Assembly: GCF_900411315.1 (NCBI RefSeq)
Contig: NZ_LS990887.1
Coordinates: 124,001-188,000 of the forward strand
Origin: Corynebacterium senegalense
Lineage (GTDB): Bacteria; Actinomycetota; Actinomycetes; Mycobacteriales; Mycobacteriaceae
DNA: 64,000 nt
Reading direction: 5' to 3'
Shown here: positions 30,861 through 40,645 of the stretch, piece after piece
Position numbering within the stretch: the stretch's first letter is position 1
Layout of the letters: every line of letters begins with the position of its first letter
The notes under the pieces: model-generated
Database searches by the model: none
Seen by the model: only the letters and a program-made list of their open reading frames with translations
Told to the model about the DNA's origin: nothing
Program-made: the position numbers and the translations under genes

Positions 30861-30866
30861 TAGACT
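30861..30866 (+). promoter_or_regulatory. -10 box for leaderless coaBC
   Basis: TAGACT ends 8 nt before the coaBC ATG, and no ribosome binding site is present. Confidence 0.5.
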
Positions 30867-30874
30867 GGGCGGAC

Positions 30875-32092
30875 ATGAGCAACCCGAGAAACGTCGTCGT
30901 CGGCGTCGCCGGCGGGATCGCCGCCTACAAGGCCTGCCACCTCGTCCGTGACTTCAAGGAGGCGGGGGACAACGTCCGCGTCGTCCCCACGGCCAACGCG
31001 CTGAACTTCGTCGGCGCCGCGACCTTCGAGGCGCTGTCCGGGCAGCCGGTGGACACCGGGGTGTTCACCCGGGTCGACGAGGTGCAGCACGTGCGCATCG
31101 GCCAGGAGGCGGACCTCATCGTCATCGCCCCGGCGACGGCGGATCTCATCGCCCGGATCGCCGCCGGGCGCGCGGACGACCTTCTCACCTCCACCATCCT
31201 CGTGTCCACCTGCCCGGTGGTGGTTGCCCCGGCGATGCACACAGAGATGTGGCTCAACCCGGCCACGCAGGCGAACGTGCGCACGCTGCGCGAGCGGGGC
31301 GTGACGGTGCTGGAGCCCGCGCACGGCAGGCTGACCGGCGCGGACACCGGGCCGGGGCGGCTCATGGAGCCCGCCGCGATCGCGGCGATGGCGCGCACCG
31401 TCGCCGAGCACGGCCCGCTCCCGCGCACCCTGGAGGGGCTGCGGGTGCTCATCAGCGCGGGCGGCACGCAGGAGAACATCGACCCGGTGCGCTACGTGGG
31501 CAACCGCTCCTCCGGCAGGCAGGGCTTCGCCCTGGCGGACATCGCCGCCCACCGCGGTGCCACGGTCACCGTGGTGGCGGGGGCGACCGACGAGCTCGAC
31601 ACCCCGGCGGGCGCCGAGGTCGTGAGGGTGCGCTCGACGCGGCAGCTGCAGGAGGAGATGACCGCGCGGGCGGGGGAGGCGGACGTCATCATCATGGCCG
31701 CAGCGGTGTCCGACTACCGGCCCGAGACGGAGGCCACCTCCAAGCTGAAGAAGGGCGAAGCGGACGACGCCCTGTCCACCCTGCGGCTGGTGGAGAACCC
31801 GGACGTGCTGCGGGGGCTCGTCGACAAGCGCGAGGCGGGGGAGACTCGGGCCGTGATCGTCGGCTTCGCGGCAGAGACCGACAACCCCCTCGAGTACGGT
31901 AAGGCGAAGCTGGCGCGCAAGGCCGCGGACCTGCTCATGGTCAACTCCGTGGCCGGCGGGCGGGTGTTCGGGGAGGCCCGCAACAGCGGCTGGCTGGTGG
32001 CGCGGGACGGCTCGGTGGCGGAGATCGCCGACGGGTCGAAGCACGTCGTGGCGGCGGAGATCTGGGACGCCATCGAGAAGTGGACCTCTTAG
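30875..32092 (+). CDS. coaBC: Bifunctional phosphopantothenoylcysteine decarboxylase/synthetase
   Basis: Two consecutive steps of coenzyme A synthesis. The N-terminal flavoprotein CoaC half has VGVAGGIAAYKACHLVR, the active-site loop VQHVRIGQEADL with its His, and PAMHTEMW. The C-terminal CoaB half begins near residue 185 with VLISAGGTQENIDPVRY, then NRSSGRQGFALAD and AAVSDYRPE. At 405 residues the length is normal. The ATG at 30875 fits the leaderless box upstream. Confidence 0.96.
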   Translation: MSNPRNVVVGVAGGIAAYKACHLVRDFKEAGDNVRVVPTANALNFVGAATFEALSGQPVDTGVFTRVDEVQHVRIGQEADLIVIAPATADLIARIAAGRADDLLTSTILVSTCPVVVAPAMHTEMWLNPATQANVRTLRERGVTVLEPAHGRLTGADTGPGRLMEPAAIAAMARTVAEHGPLPRTLEGLRVLISAGGTQENIDPVRYVGNRSSGRQGFALADIAAHRGATVTVVAGATDELDTPAGAEVVRVRSTRQLQEEMTARAGEADVIIMAAAVSDYRPETEATSKLKKGEADDALSTLRLVENPDVLRGLVDKREAGETRAVIVGFAAETDNPLEYGKAKLARKAADLLMVNSVAGGRVFGEARNSGWLVARDGSVAEIADGSKHVVAAEIWDAIEKWTS

Positions 32093-32093
32093 G

Positions 32094-32122
32094 TTGGCAA
32101 ATTAGACCGCTTGGTCTATATT
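32094..32122 (+). promoter_or_regulatory. metK promoter
   Basis: TTGGCA (32094-32099) and TATATT (32117-32122) are separated by 17 nt, the best sigma-A-type promoter in the window. Transcription would begin near 32129, giving a leader of about 90 nt before metK. The McbR-type operator lies within it. Confidence 0.75.
32104..32119. promoter_or_regulatory. McbR-type operator TAGAC-N6-GTCTA at metK
   Basis: TAGACCGCTTGGTCTA is a perfect inverted repeat and an exact match to the McbR consensus TAGAC-N6-GTCTA of C. glutamicum. It fills the spacer and overlaps the -10 box, so a bound TetR-type repressor would block RNA polymerase. In C. glutamicum metK belongs to the McbR regulon, with S-adenosylhomocysteine as the inducer. 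Confidence 0.85.
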
Positions 32123-32217
32123 GGTCAGAGTTGGCCTTCCACCGCGATGACGCTGAGCCCGGCGCCCGGACACGGTAAGGCGCGTTACCCCAGAAGACTG
32201 CGAGGAAGGAACTGCTC

Positions 32218-33438
<1,221 letters not shown>

Positions 33439-33465
33439 CCGGCGGGGCGGTGTCGGACGCCGCGA

Positions 33466-33471
33466 TACAAT
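33466..33471 (+). promoter_or_regulatory. -10 box for leaderless priA
   Basis: TACAAT ends 8 nt before the priA ATG at 33480, and no Shine-Dalgarno site is present. Confidence 0.55.
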
Positions 33472-33479
33472 CTGTGGCC

Positions 33480-35492
33480 ATGTCGACCACCCCAGCAGCA
33501 GACGCGCCCGTCGCCCGCCTCCTCCCGCTGCTGGGGCTGTCGCACCTCGACCGGCCCTTCGACTACCTCGTCGCCGAGAAGGACTCGGCCGCCGCGCAGC
33601 CCGGCGTGCGCGTGCGCATCCGCTTCGCCGGCCGCCTCGTCGACGCCATCGTCCTGTCGCGCCACGCCACCTCGGAGCACGACGGCGAGCTGCGCTACAT
33701 CGAGCGGGTCATCTCCCCCGAGGTGGTCGCGCCCGCGGCGCTGCGCTCGCTTGTCGACGCCCTCGCGGAGCGCTACGCCGGAACCCGCTCCGACATCTAC
33801 CGCGCCGCCATCCCGGCGCGCCACGCGAAGGCCGAGGAGACCGACACGACCACCCCGTGGGAGGAGCTGGGCGAGGCGCAGGAGCCGGACCTGTCCGCCT
33901 GGACCTCCTACGAGTTCGGCGACTCCTTCGTCGACGCCGTCCTCGCTGGCAAGCTGGCTCGCGCCGCCTGGCAGGTCGCCCCCGGGGACGACTGGGCTGC
34001 CGCGGCGGCGGCGCTGTGCGCGAAGGTCGCGGTGGACGGCGGGGGCGCGCTCATTGTGGTGCCGGACCAGCGGGACGTCGACAGGTGCGAGGCTGCCCTG
34101 CGCGGGGTCGTCGGGGCCCGGCAGATCACCACGCTGACGGCGGCGCAGGGGCCGCAGGCGCGCTACTCGCGCTACCTCTCGGTGCTCCACGGGCAGGGCC
34201 GGCTGGTGGTGGGGACGCGCTCGGCGGCGTTCGCCCCGGTGGCCGACCTGCGCCTCATGGTGCTCATGCACGACGGAGATGACTCGCTCGTCGACCCCCG
34301 TGCCCCCTACGTCCACGCCCGGGAGGTGCTGACCACCCGGGCGGCGCTCGAGGGCGCCTGCCTGATCATCGGGGGCCACGCCCGTACGGCCGAGACGCAG
34401 CTGCTCGTCGAGTCGGGCTGGATGCACGAGCTCGTCGCCCCGCGCGAGGTGCTGCGCCAGCGGGCGCCCTACATCCGCGCGGCGGGCGACTCCGACTTAG
34501 AGCTCGAGCGCGACCCCCGAGCGCGCGAGGCGCGCCTGCCCTCCGCCGCCTTCCAGGCCGCCACTAAGTCGCTCGAGCGCGGCGCCCCGGTCCTCTTCCA
34601 GGTCCCCCGCACCGGTTACGTGCAGTCGCTCGCCTGCGGCAGCTGCCGCACCCCGGCCCGGTGCCGCTGGTGCAACGGCCCGCTCGGCCTGCCGCAGGGC
34701 GGGCCGGCGGCCGCCCCCGCGTGCCGCTGGTGCGGCCGCGTCGACTCGTCCCACGTGTGCGGGGTGTGCGGGTCGAAGAAGCTGCGGGCGGTGGTGCTCG
34801 GCACGGAGCGCACCGCGGAGGAGCTGGGGCGCGCCTTCCCGCGCACGAGGGTGCGCACGTCGTGGGGGGAGCGGATCCTCGACACGGTGCCGCGCGAGCC
34901 GCTCATCGTCGTCGCGACCCCGGGGGCCGAGCCGCGCGTCGAGTCCGGGGGCTACGGGGCCGCGGTGCTGCTGGACACCTGGGCGCTGCTGCGCCGCCAG
35001 GACCTGCGGGCGGTGGAGGACACCTTCGCCAAGTGGATGGGCGCGGCCTCTCTCGTCGATTCCCGCCTCGATTCCGGCGAGGTGATTGTGGTGGCGGAGC
35101 CCGCGCTGCCGCCGGTGCAGCACCTCATTCGCTGGGACCCCGTCAGCCAAGCGGCGGGGGAGCTGGCGCAGCGCCGCGAGGCCCGGTTCCCCCCGGCGGT
35201 GCACGTCGCGGTTGTCGACGCCCCCCGCGCCGCGCTGGAGGACTTCTTCGCGCACACCGAGCTTCCCGGCGACGCCGAGAAACTCGGGCCTGTCGACCTG
35301 CCGCCCGGCGAGGACCTGCCGGGGGAGTGGGACGAGCGCTCTTTCGGCCCGGCGCAGCGCATGCTGGTGCGCAGCCCCCTGGCCGGGCGCGCCGAGCTCG
35401 GCCGGGCGCTGCGGGCCGGGTCGGTGAGCCGGGCGACGCGCAAGCAGGATCTGCCGCTGCGGATCCAGGTCGACCCGGTCAACATCGGCTAG
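33480..35492 (+). CDS. priA: PriA-like primosomal protein N' lacking helicase motifs
   Basis: A 670-residue PriA homologue for replication restart. The N-terminal 3' DNA-binding domain (ARLLPLLGLSHLDRPFDYLV) and zinc-binding region (CGSC, CRWC, CRWCG, CGVCGS at about 385-430) are present. Where PriA has a P-loop the sequence reads WQVAPGDDWA (about 164-173), and the DEEHD box is replaced by MHDGDD (263-268), so ATP hydrolysis is not expected. Such a PriA is usual in actinobacteria. The ATG at 33480 is chosen because of the TACAAT box 8 nt upstream. Confidence 0.9.
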   Translation: MSTTPAADAPVARLLPLLGLSHLDRPFDYLVAEKDSAAAQPGVRVRIRFAGRLVDAIVLSRHATSEHDGELRYIERVISPEVVAPAALRSLVDALAERYAGTRSDIYRAAIPARHAKAEETDTTTPWEELGEAQEPDLSAWTSYEFGDSFVDAVLAGKLARAAWQVAPGDDWAAAAAALCAKVAVDGGGALIVVPDQRDVDRCEAALRGVVGARQITTLTAAQGPQARYSRYLSVLHGQGRLVVGTRSAAFAPVADLRLMVLMHDGDDSLVDPRAPYVHAREVLTTRAALEGACLIIGGHARTAETQLLVESGWMHELVAPREVLRQRAPYIRAAGDSDLELERDPRAREARLPSAAFQAATKSLERGAPVLFQVPRTGYVQSLACGSCRTPARCRWCNGPLGLPQGGPAAAPACRWCGRVDSSHVCGVCGSKKLRAVVLGTERTAEELGRAFPRTRVRTSWGERILDTVPREPLIVVATPGAEPRVESGGYGAAVLLDTWALLRRQDLRAVEDTFAKWMGAASLVDSRLDSGEVIVVAEPALPPVQHLIRWDPVSQAAGELAQRREARFPPAVHVAVVDAPRAALEDFFAHTELPGDAEKLGPVDLPPGEDLPGEWDERSFGPAQRMLVRSPLAGRAELGRALRAGSVSRATRKQDLPLRIQVDPVNIG

Positions 35493-35505
35493 CCGGCACG
35501 CCCAG

Positions 35506-35511
35506 TACACT
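35506..35511 (+). promoter_or_regulatory. -10 box for leaderless def
   Basis: TACACT ends 8 nt before the ATG at 35520. The ATG at 35514 lies only 2 nt after the box and cannot be the start of this transcript. Confidence 0.55.
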
Positions 35512-35519
35512 CTATGGGC

Positions 35520-36020
35520 ATGGCAGTGCGCGAGATCAGGTTGTTCGGGGATCCGGTTCTGAATTCGGCGGCGGCGCCCGTGCGGGAGTTCGGGGAGCCG
35601 CTGCGCCGCCTCGTCGCCGACATGCTCGAGACGATGGACCACGCCGGCGGCGTGGGGCTGGCCGCCAACCAGATCGGCCTGGGGACGCGCGTGTTCGTGT
35701 TCGACTGCCAGGGCATGCGCGGGCACCTGGTCAACCCGCAGTGGCGCCCCCTCGGCGAGGACCTCCAGGTCGGCGCGGAGGGCTGCCTCTCCGTGCCGGG
35801 GGTCTCCGGGCCCGTCGCGCGCTACAACAGCGTCGTGGCCACGGGGTGCGACGCCGAGGGCCGCCCCCTCACGCTTCGCGCCACCGGCCTTCTGGCCCGC
35901 TGCATCCAGCACGAGACGGACCATCTCGACGGCATCATGTTCATGCGGCGCATGGTCCCCGAGGTGCGCAAGGAAGCGATGACGATGATCCGCAACGCGG
36001 ACTGGTTTAAGGAGAAGTAG
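35520..36020 (+). CDS. def: Peptide deformylase
   Basis: Removes the formyl group from nascent proteins. The 166-residue metalloenzyme has the three family motifs: GVGLAANQIG (near 45), EGCLSVPG (near 88) with the metal-binding Cys, and QHETDHLDG (near 130) with HExxH. The ATG at 35520 is chosen from the leaderless box. Its stop abuts fmt, which adds the formyl group, so the two opposing steps are encoded together. Confidence 0.96.
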   Translation: MAVREIRLFGDPVLNSAAAPVREFGEPLRRLVADMLETMDHAGGVGLAANQIGLGTRVFVFDCQGMRGHLVNPQWRPLGEDLQVGAEGCLSVPGVSGPVARYNSVVATGCDAEGRPLTLRATGLLARCIQHETDHLDGIMFMRRMVPEVRKEAMTMIRNADWFKEK

Positions 36021-36962
36021 ATGCGTCTGGTCTTCGCCGGCACCCCCGAACCCGCGGTGGTGGCCCTGCAGAAGCTCATTCATTCGGAGCACGAGGTTGT
36101 GGCCGTGCTCACCCGCCCCGACGCCCGGCGCGGCCGGGGCAGGACCCTGCACCCCTCGCCGGTCAAGGCGCTGGCCGAGGCCAACGGCATCGAGGTGCTC
36201 ACGCCGGAGTCCCTGCGCGGCAACGAGGAGATCCGGGCCCGGCTCGCCGGCATCGCCCCGGACGCCATCCCCGTCGTCGCCTACGGCAACCTCATCCCCG
36301 AGGACATGCTGGACATCCCCCGCCACGGGTGGGTCAACCTGCACTTCTCCCTGCTCCCGCAGTGGCGCGGCGCGGCCCCGGTGCAGGCGGCGATCAAAAA
36401 CGGCGACGTCACCACCGGCGCGACGACCTTCCGCATCGACCCCGGGCTCGACACCGGCGACATCCTCGGCACCGTCGGCGAGGACATCGGCCCGCGCGAC
36501 ACGGCCGACGACCTCCTCACTCGTCTCGCGCACGCCGGCGCGGGGCTGCTCGTGGACACGATGACAGCCCTCGAGACGGGGGCGGTCACCCCGGTGTCCC
36601 AGCCCGCCGAGGGCACGTACGCGCGCAAGATAACGCCCGCCGACGCCCAGGTGTCCTGGTCGCAGCCGGCCGTAGAGATCGACCGCGCCATCCGCGCCCA
36701 CACCCCCGGGCCCGGCGCCTGGACGACGTGGGAGGGCCAGCGCGTCAAGCTCGGCCCCGTGGAGCCCACGGACGCCTCCGGCTCCGCCGGCCTCGGCCCG
36801 GGCGAGGTGCGCGCCGAGAAGAACGCCGTCTACGTCGGCACCGGCACGACCGAGGTGCGCCTGGGCACCGTCCAGCCGCCGGGCAAGAAAATGATGGACG
36901 CCGCCGCGTGGGCGCGCGGCCTCCACACAGACGTCATCGAACAGGGAGTGGTGTTCCAGTGA
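36021..36962 (+). CDS. fmt: Methionyl-tRNA formyltransferase
   Basis: Formylates initiator Met-tRNA with 10-formyl-THF. The 313-residue protein has VFAGTPEPAVVALQKL, the signature NLHFSLLPQWRGAAPVQ near 106-122 with the active-site Asn/His, and IDPGLDTGDIL with the catalytic Asp. The C-terminal tRNA-binding OB domain begins near residue 205. The ATG directly follows the def stop, and the gene end overlaps rsmB (GTGA). Confidence 0.96.
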   Translation: MRLVFAGTPEPAVVALQKLIHSEHEVVAVLTRPDARRGRGRTLHPSPVKALAEANGIEVLTPESLRGNEEIRARLAGIAPDAIPVVAYGNLIPEDMLDIPRHGWVNLHFSLLPQWRGAAPVQAAIKNGDVTTGATTFRIDPGLDTGDILGTVGEDIGPRDTADDLLTRLAHAGAGLLVDTMTALETGAVTPVSQPAEGTYARKITPADAQVSWSQPAVEIDRAIRAHTPGPGAWTTWEGQRVKLGPVEPTDASGSAGLGPGEVRAEKNAVYVGTGTTEVRLGTVQPPGKKMMDAAAWARGLHTDVIEQGVVFQ

Positions 36963-38404
36963 GCGGAGGGTTCAGGTCGCGCGCCGCCGGGCGCAGGCAG
37001 ACGGCCACGCAACAGCGCCGGGCGGTGGACGCGCCGAAGAGCGCCGCCGGGCGCGGGGAGGTGCGGGAGAAGAGGGCGTCGATAGGCGACCCCGCCCGCG
37101 AGGTGGCGTGGGAGGTGCTCTACCGCGTCGCGGAGGACAACGCGTTTGCTAACCTCGTGCTGCCGAAGCTGTTGCGCGAGCGCCGCATCAAGGGGCGCGA
37201 CGCCGCATTCGCCACCGAGCTGACCTACGGCGCGCTGCGCTCGCTGGGCGTGCTCGACGCCGTCATCGCCGACTGCTCCTCGCGCCCCCTCGACAGGATC
37301 GCCCCCGAGGTCCTTGCCGCGCTGCGGCTCGGGACCTACCAGCTGCTGTACACGCGCGTGGAGCCCCACGCGGCGGTGGACACCTCCGTGAGCCTCGTCG
37401 AGGCCGCCGGGCAGCCCAAGGCGACCGGCTTCGCCAACGGCATCCTGCGCACGATTTCGCGCACCCCGGCGCAGCAGTGGATGGACAGGCTCGCCCCGGC
37501 AGAACCGCTGGCCAACCTCGCCTTCCGCACCGCGCACCCCGAGTGGATTGCGCGCTCCTTCGCGCGCGTGCTCGGCGAGGGGGAGCTGGAGCACGCGCTC
37601 GCCGCCGACAGCGAGCGCCCCATCGTCCACCTCGTCGCCCGCCCCGGAGAGATCTCCGCCGAGGAGCTGGCGCTGATCACCGGCGGAGAGGAGGGCCGGT
37701 ACTCGCCCTACGCCGTCTACCTCCCCGAGGGCGACCCCGGCCAGCTCGAGCCCGTGTGCGACGGGCTCGCCGCGGTGCAGGACGAGGGCTCGCAGCTCAT
37801 CGCCCGCGCCGCCGCCACGGTGCCCGTGGAGGACGACCGGGGCCGCTGGCTGGACCTCTGCGCCGGCCCGGGAGGCAAGGCGGCGCTCATGGGCTCACTT
37901 GCGGCCATCGACGGGGCGCACGTCGACGCCATCGAGATCTCGGAGCACCGCGCGGAGCTGATCCGCAAGGCCGTCCGGGGCCTGCCCGTCACCGTCCGCA
38001 CGGCCGACGGCCGCGACCCGGGCCTCGAGCCGGGCTACGACAGGGTGCTTGTCGACGCCCCCTGCTCCGGCCTCGGCGCCCTGCGGCGCCGCCCCGAGGC
38101 GCGCTGGACCAAGTCCGAGGGTGACATCGCCGGGCTGAACACGCTGCAGTCCGAGCTGCTCGCCTCCGCGATCCGGATGGCGAAGCCCGGCGGGGTCATC
38201 GTCTACTCGACGTGCTCGCCTGACGCGCGCGAGACGCGGGAGATCGTCGACGCGGCGCTGTCTGCCGGGGGCGTCGAGGAGCTCGACGCGCGGCAGTTCG
38301 TCGGCGGAATGGACAACGTCGGCGCCGGCCCGGCCGTGCAGATGTGGCCGCACCGCCACGGCACCGACGCGATGTTCCTCGCCGTGCTGCGGAAGATAGG
38401 CTAG
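36959..38404 (+). CDS. rsmB: 16S rRNA m5C967 methyltransferase
   Basis: A 481-residue RsmB/Sun enzyme. After a basic tail of about 40 residues comes a NusB-like RNA-binding domain (DPAREVAWEVLYRVAEDNAFANLVLP) and a SAM methyltransferase domain with LDLCAGPGGKAA. Two catalytic cysteines are visible, Cys369 in DAPCSGLG and Cys419 in STCS, 50 residues apart as in the E. coli enzyme. The GTG at 36959 overlaps the fmt stop. Confidence 0.95.
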   Translation: MSGGFRSRAAGRRQTATQQRRAVDAPKSAAGRGEVREKRASIGDPAREVAWEVLYRVAEDNAFANLVLPKLLRERRIKGRDAAFATELTYGALRSLGVLDAVIADCSSRPLDRIAPEVLAALRLGTYQLLYTRVEPHAAVDTSVSLVEAAGQPKATGFANGILRTISRTPAQQWMDRLAPAEPLANLAFRTAHPEWIARSFARVLGEGELEHALAADSERPIVHLVARPGEISAEELALITGGEEGRYSPYAVYLPEGDPGQLEPVCDGLAAVQDEGSQLIARAAATVPVEDDRGRWLDLCAGPGGKAALMGSLAAIDGAHVDAIEISEHRAELIRKAVRGLPVTVRTADGRDPGLEPGYDRVLVDAPCSGLGALRRRPEARWTKSEGDIAGLNTLQSELLASAIRMAKPGGVIVYSTCSPDARETREIVDAALSAGGVEELDARQFVGGMDNVGAGPAVQMWPHRHGTDAMFLAVLRKIG

Positions 38405-38409
38405 GAGCC

Positions 38410-39072
38410 ATGATCTACATCGCCCCCTCGATCCTCGCCGCGGACTACGCGGCCCTCGGCAATGACGTGCGCAAGGTGGGCAACGCCGACCTTCTGCACG
38501 TGGACATCATGGACGGGCACTTCGTGCCCAACCTGTCGTTCGGGCCGGACGTGACCAGGGCCGTCAACGGGGTGACCGAGCAGTTCCTCGACATGCACCT
38601 GATGATCGAGGAGCCCGAGCGCTGGTTCGAAGCGTACATCGACGCCGGCGGCGACCGCCTCGTCTTCCACGTCGAGGCGACCGACGACCACGTCGCCGCG
38701 GGCAGGCAGATCCGCGAGCTCGGGGCGCAGTCCGGGTTCGCCATCAAGCCGGGAACTTCGGTCGAGCCCTACCTGGACGACCTCGAGCACTTCGACGAGG
38801 TCATGGTCATGAGCGTCGAGCCGGGCTTCGGCGGGCAGAAGTTCATGCCGGAGGTGCTGGGCAAGGTCCTCACGCTGCGCGACCACATCAACGAGCGCGG
38901 CTTGGACACCCTCATCGGGATCGACGGCGGCATCGGCGCCGGCACCATCGCGGAGGCCGCCGCCGCGGGCGTGGACGCCTTCGTGGCCGGTTCCGCGGTC
39001 TTCGGCGCGGACAACCCGGCCGAGGCTGTCGACAACCTGCGCCGCCTCGCCGCCGAAGCGCGCGAGAGCTGA
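38410..39072 (+). CDS. rpe: Ribulose-phosphate 3-epimerase
   Basis: Interconverts ribulose 5-phosphate and xylulose 5-phosphate. The 220-residue TIM barrel has IAPSILAADYAALG, LHVDIMDGHFVPNLSFGPDV (metal His and Asp), HLMIEEPERW, VMSVEPGFGGQKF and IDGGIGAGT. It starts at the ATG 5 nt after rsmB with AGGAG just upstream. It stands between translation and riboflavin genes, away from the tkt operon, but supplies the ribulose 5-phosphate pool that ribBA uses. Confidence 0.97.
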   Translation: MIYIAPSILAADYAALGNDVRKVGNADLLHVDIMDGHFVPNLSFGPDVTRAVNGVTEQFLDMHLMIEEPERWFEAYIDAGGDRLVFHVEATDDHVAAGRQIRELGAQSGFAIKPGTSVEPYLDDLEHFDEVMVMSVEPGFGGQKFMPEVLGKVLTLRDHINERGLDTLIGIDGGIGAGTIAEAAAAGVDAFVAGSAVFGADNPAEAVDNLRRLAAEARES

Positions 39073-39074
39073 GC

Positions 39075-40046
39075 GTGACAGTGGGCATCCCGGAGGCCCT
39101 CGCCGCGGGCGAGGCGGTGCGTGGGGCGACCTCGCCCAACCCGCCCGTCGGCTGCGCCATCGTCGGCCCCGGGGGCGAGGTCATCGCCACCGGGGGCACC
39201 TCGCCCGCCGGCGGGCCCCACGCCGAGATCAACGCGCTGCGCGCCGCCGGGGACCGCGCCCGCGGCGCCACGGCGGTGGTCACGCTCGAGCCGTGCAACC
39301 ACACCGGCCGCACCGGGCCCTGCTCCCACGCCCTGGCGGAGGCCGGGATCCGGAAGGTGGTCTACCTGACCGCCGACCCCAACCCGCAGGCGGCCGGCGG
39401 GGCCGACTACCTGCGCTCCCACGGAGTGGAGGTCACCTTCGCCCCGACCCGCGTCGACGCCCTGCAGCCGTGGCTGGCCTCGGTGCGCCACGGCCGCGTG
39501 TCCGTCACCGCCAAGTTCGCCGCGACCGTGGACGGGTTCACCGCCGCAGTCGACGGGACAAGCCAGTGGATCACGGGGTCCGCGGCGCGCGAGCACGTCC
39601 ACGAGGACCGGGCGCTTCGCGACGCCATCCTCGTCGGCACCGGCACCGCCATCGCGGACAACCCCTCGCTGACGGCGCGCTACCCCGACGGAACGCTGCG
39701 GGAGCGGCAGCCGCGGCGGGTGGTCGTCGGTAAGCGGAAGGTGCCCGAAGGAAACCTCACGCGGCTGGGCTTCGAGCAGTACCCCACGCCGCAGGAGGCC
39801 CTCGACACCCTGTGGGAGCAGGGCGCGCGCGACGTGCTCGTGGAGGGCGGGGCGGGCCTGCTGACCAGCGTGGTCGAGCTGGGGGTCGTCGACCGCATCC
39901 AGGCCTACGTGGCGCCGCTGCTGCTCGGCGGCGGGCGCCCGGTGGTGCAGCGGGCGCTGGCGGGAACACTGGCGGACGCGCGGCGTTACACACTGGGCGG
40001 GGTTCGTACCCTGGGCGACGACGTTCTGATCGAATTGGAGAGGTAG
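39075..40046 (+). CDS. ribD: Bifunctional riboflavin deaminase/reductase
   Basis: Second and third steps of riboflavin synthesis. The N-terminal deaminase has SPNPPVGCAIVGPGG, the zinc motif GGPHAEINAL (HAE) and LEPCNHTGRTGPCSHAL (PCxxxxxxxxC). The C-terminal reductase begins near residue 142 (VTAKFAATVDGFTA, ILVGTGTAIADNPSLTAR, VEGGAGL). At 323 residues it is slightly short at the N-terminus relative to longer homologues. The GTG starts 2 nt after rpe. Confidence 0.95.
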   Translation: MTVGIPEALAAGEAVRGATSPNPPVGCAIVGPGGEVIATGGTSPAGGPHAEINALRAAGDRARGATAVVTLEPCNHTGRTGPCSHALAEAGIRKVVYLTADPNPQAAGGADYLRSHGVEVTFAPTRVDALQPWLASVRHGRVSVTAKFAATVDGFTAAVDGTSQWITGSAAREHVHEDRALRDAILVGTGTAIADNPSLTARYPDGTLRERQPRRVVVGKRKVPEGNLTRLGFEQYPTPQEALDTLWEQGARDVLVEGGAGLLTSVVELGVVDRIQAYVAPLLLGGGRPVVQRALAGTLADARRYTLGGVRTLGDDVLIELER

Positions 40047-40634
40047 ATGTTTACGGGACTGGTGGAAGAGATCGGACGGGTCGAAAGGCTCGATGACCTG
40101 GGTGATTCGGTGCGCATCGCCATCGCGGCGCCGGTGGTGACCGCGGACGCGGCGCCGGGCGACTCGATCGCGGTGGACGGCGTGTGCCTGACGGTGGTCG
40201 ACAACGCGGAAGGGGTCTTCACGGCGGACGTGATGCAGGAGACCCTCGACCGCTCGCGCCTCGGCGGCTACGGCGTCGGCGCCCGGGTCAACCTCGAGCG
40301 GGCGCTCGCCGCGGGCGCGCGCATGGGCGGGCACATCGTGCAGGGACACGTCGACGCCGTCGCGCAGCTGCTCAGCCGCACGCCCTCCGAGCACTGGGAG
40401 GTGCTGCGCTTCAGCCTCCCGGTGGAGCTGGCGCGCTATGTGGTGGAGAAGGGCTCCATCGCCGTCAACGGCACCTCGCTGACCGTCTCGGCCGTGGGCG
40501 GCGACTGGTTCGAGGTCTCGCTGATCCCCACCACCCTGCGCGACACGACGGCAGGCGGGCTCGCCGCGGGCGAGACCGTCAACGTCGAGGTGGACATCGT
40601 GGCCAAGTACGTCGAGAAAATGGTCGGGGACTAA
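40047..40634 (+). CDS. ribE: Riboflavin synthase alpha subunit
   Basis: Dismutates two lumazines into riboflavin. The 195-residue protein consists of two similar half barrels, each with a G-x-x-V-N-L/G-x-x-V-N-V block ([20 protein letters not shown]). It begins [12 protein letters not shown], diagnostic for the family. The ATG is the base after the ribD stop. Confidence 0.97.
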   Translation: MFTGLVEEIGRVERLDDLGDSVRIAIAAPVVTADAAPGDSIAVDGVCLTVVDNAEGVFTADVMQETLDRSRLGGYGVGARVNLERALAAGARMGGHIVQGHVDAVAQLLSRTPSEHWEVLRFSLPVELARYVVEKGSIAVNGTSLTVSAVGGDWFEVSLIPTTLRDTTAGGLAAGETVNVEVDIVAKYVEKMVGD

Positions 40635-40637
40635 GGT
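40632..40637 (+). promoter_or_regulatory. Possible internal -10 box for leaderless ribBA
   Basis: TAAGGT overlaps the ribE stop codon and ends 8 nt before the ribBA ATG, which has no ribosome binding site. An internal leaderless promoter in the rib operon is plausible. Confidence 0.4.
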
Positions 40638-40645
40638 ATTCAGCC

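Noticed and set aside
32123-32217. SAM riboswitch in the metK leader
   Set aside because: The leader is about 90 nt and I could not recognise any SAM-I or SAM-IV core. The McbR operator already explains methionine control. A covariance-model scan would decide.
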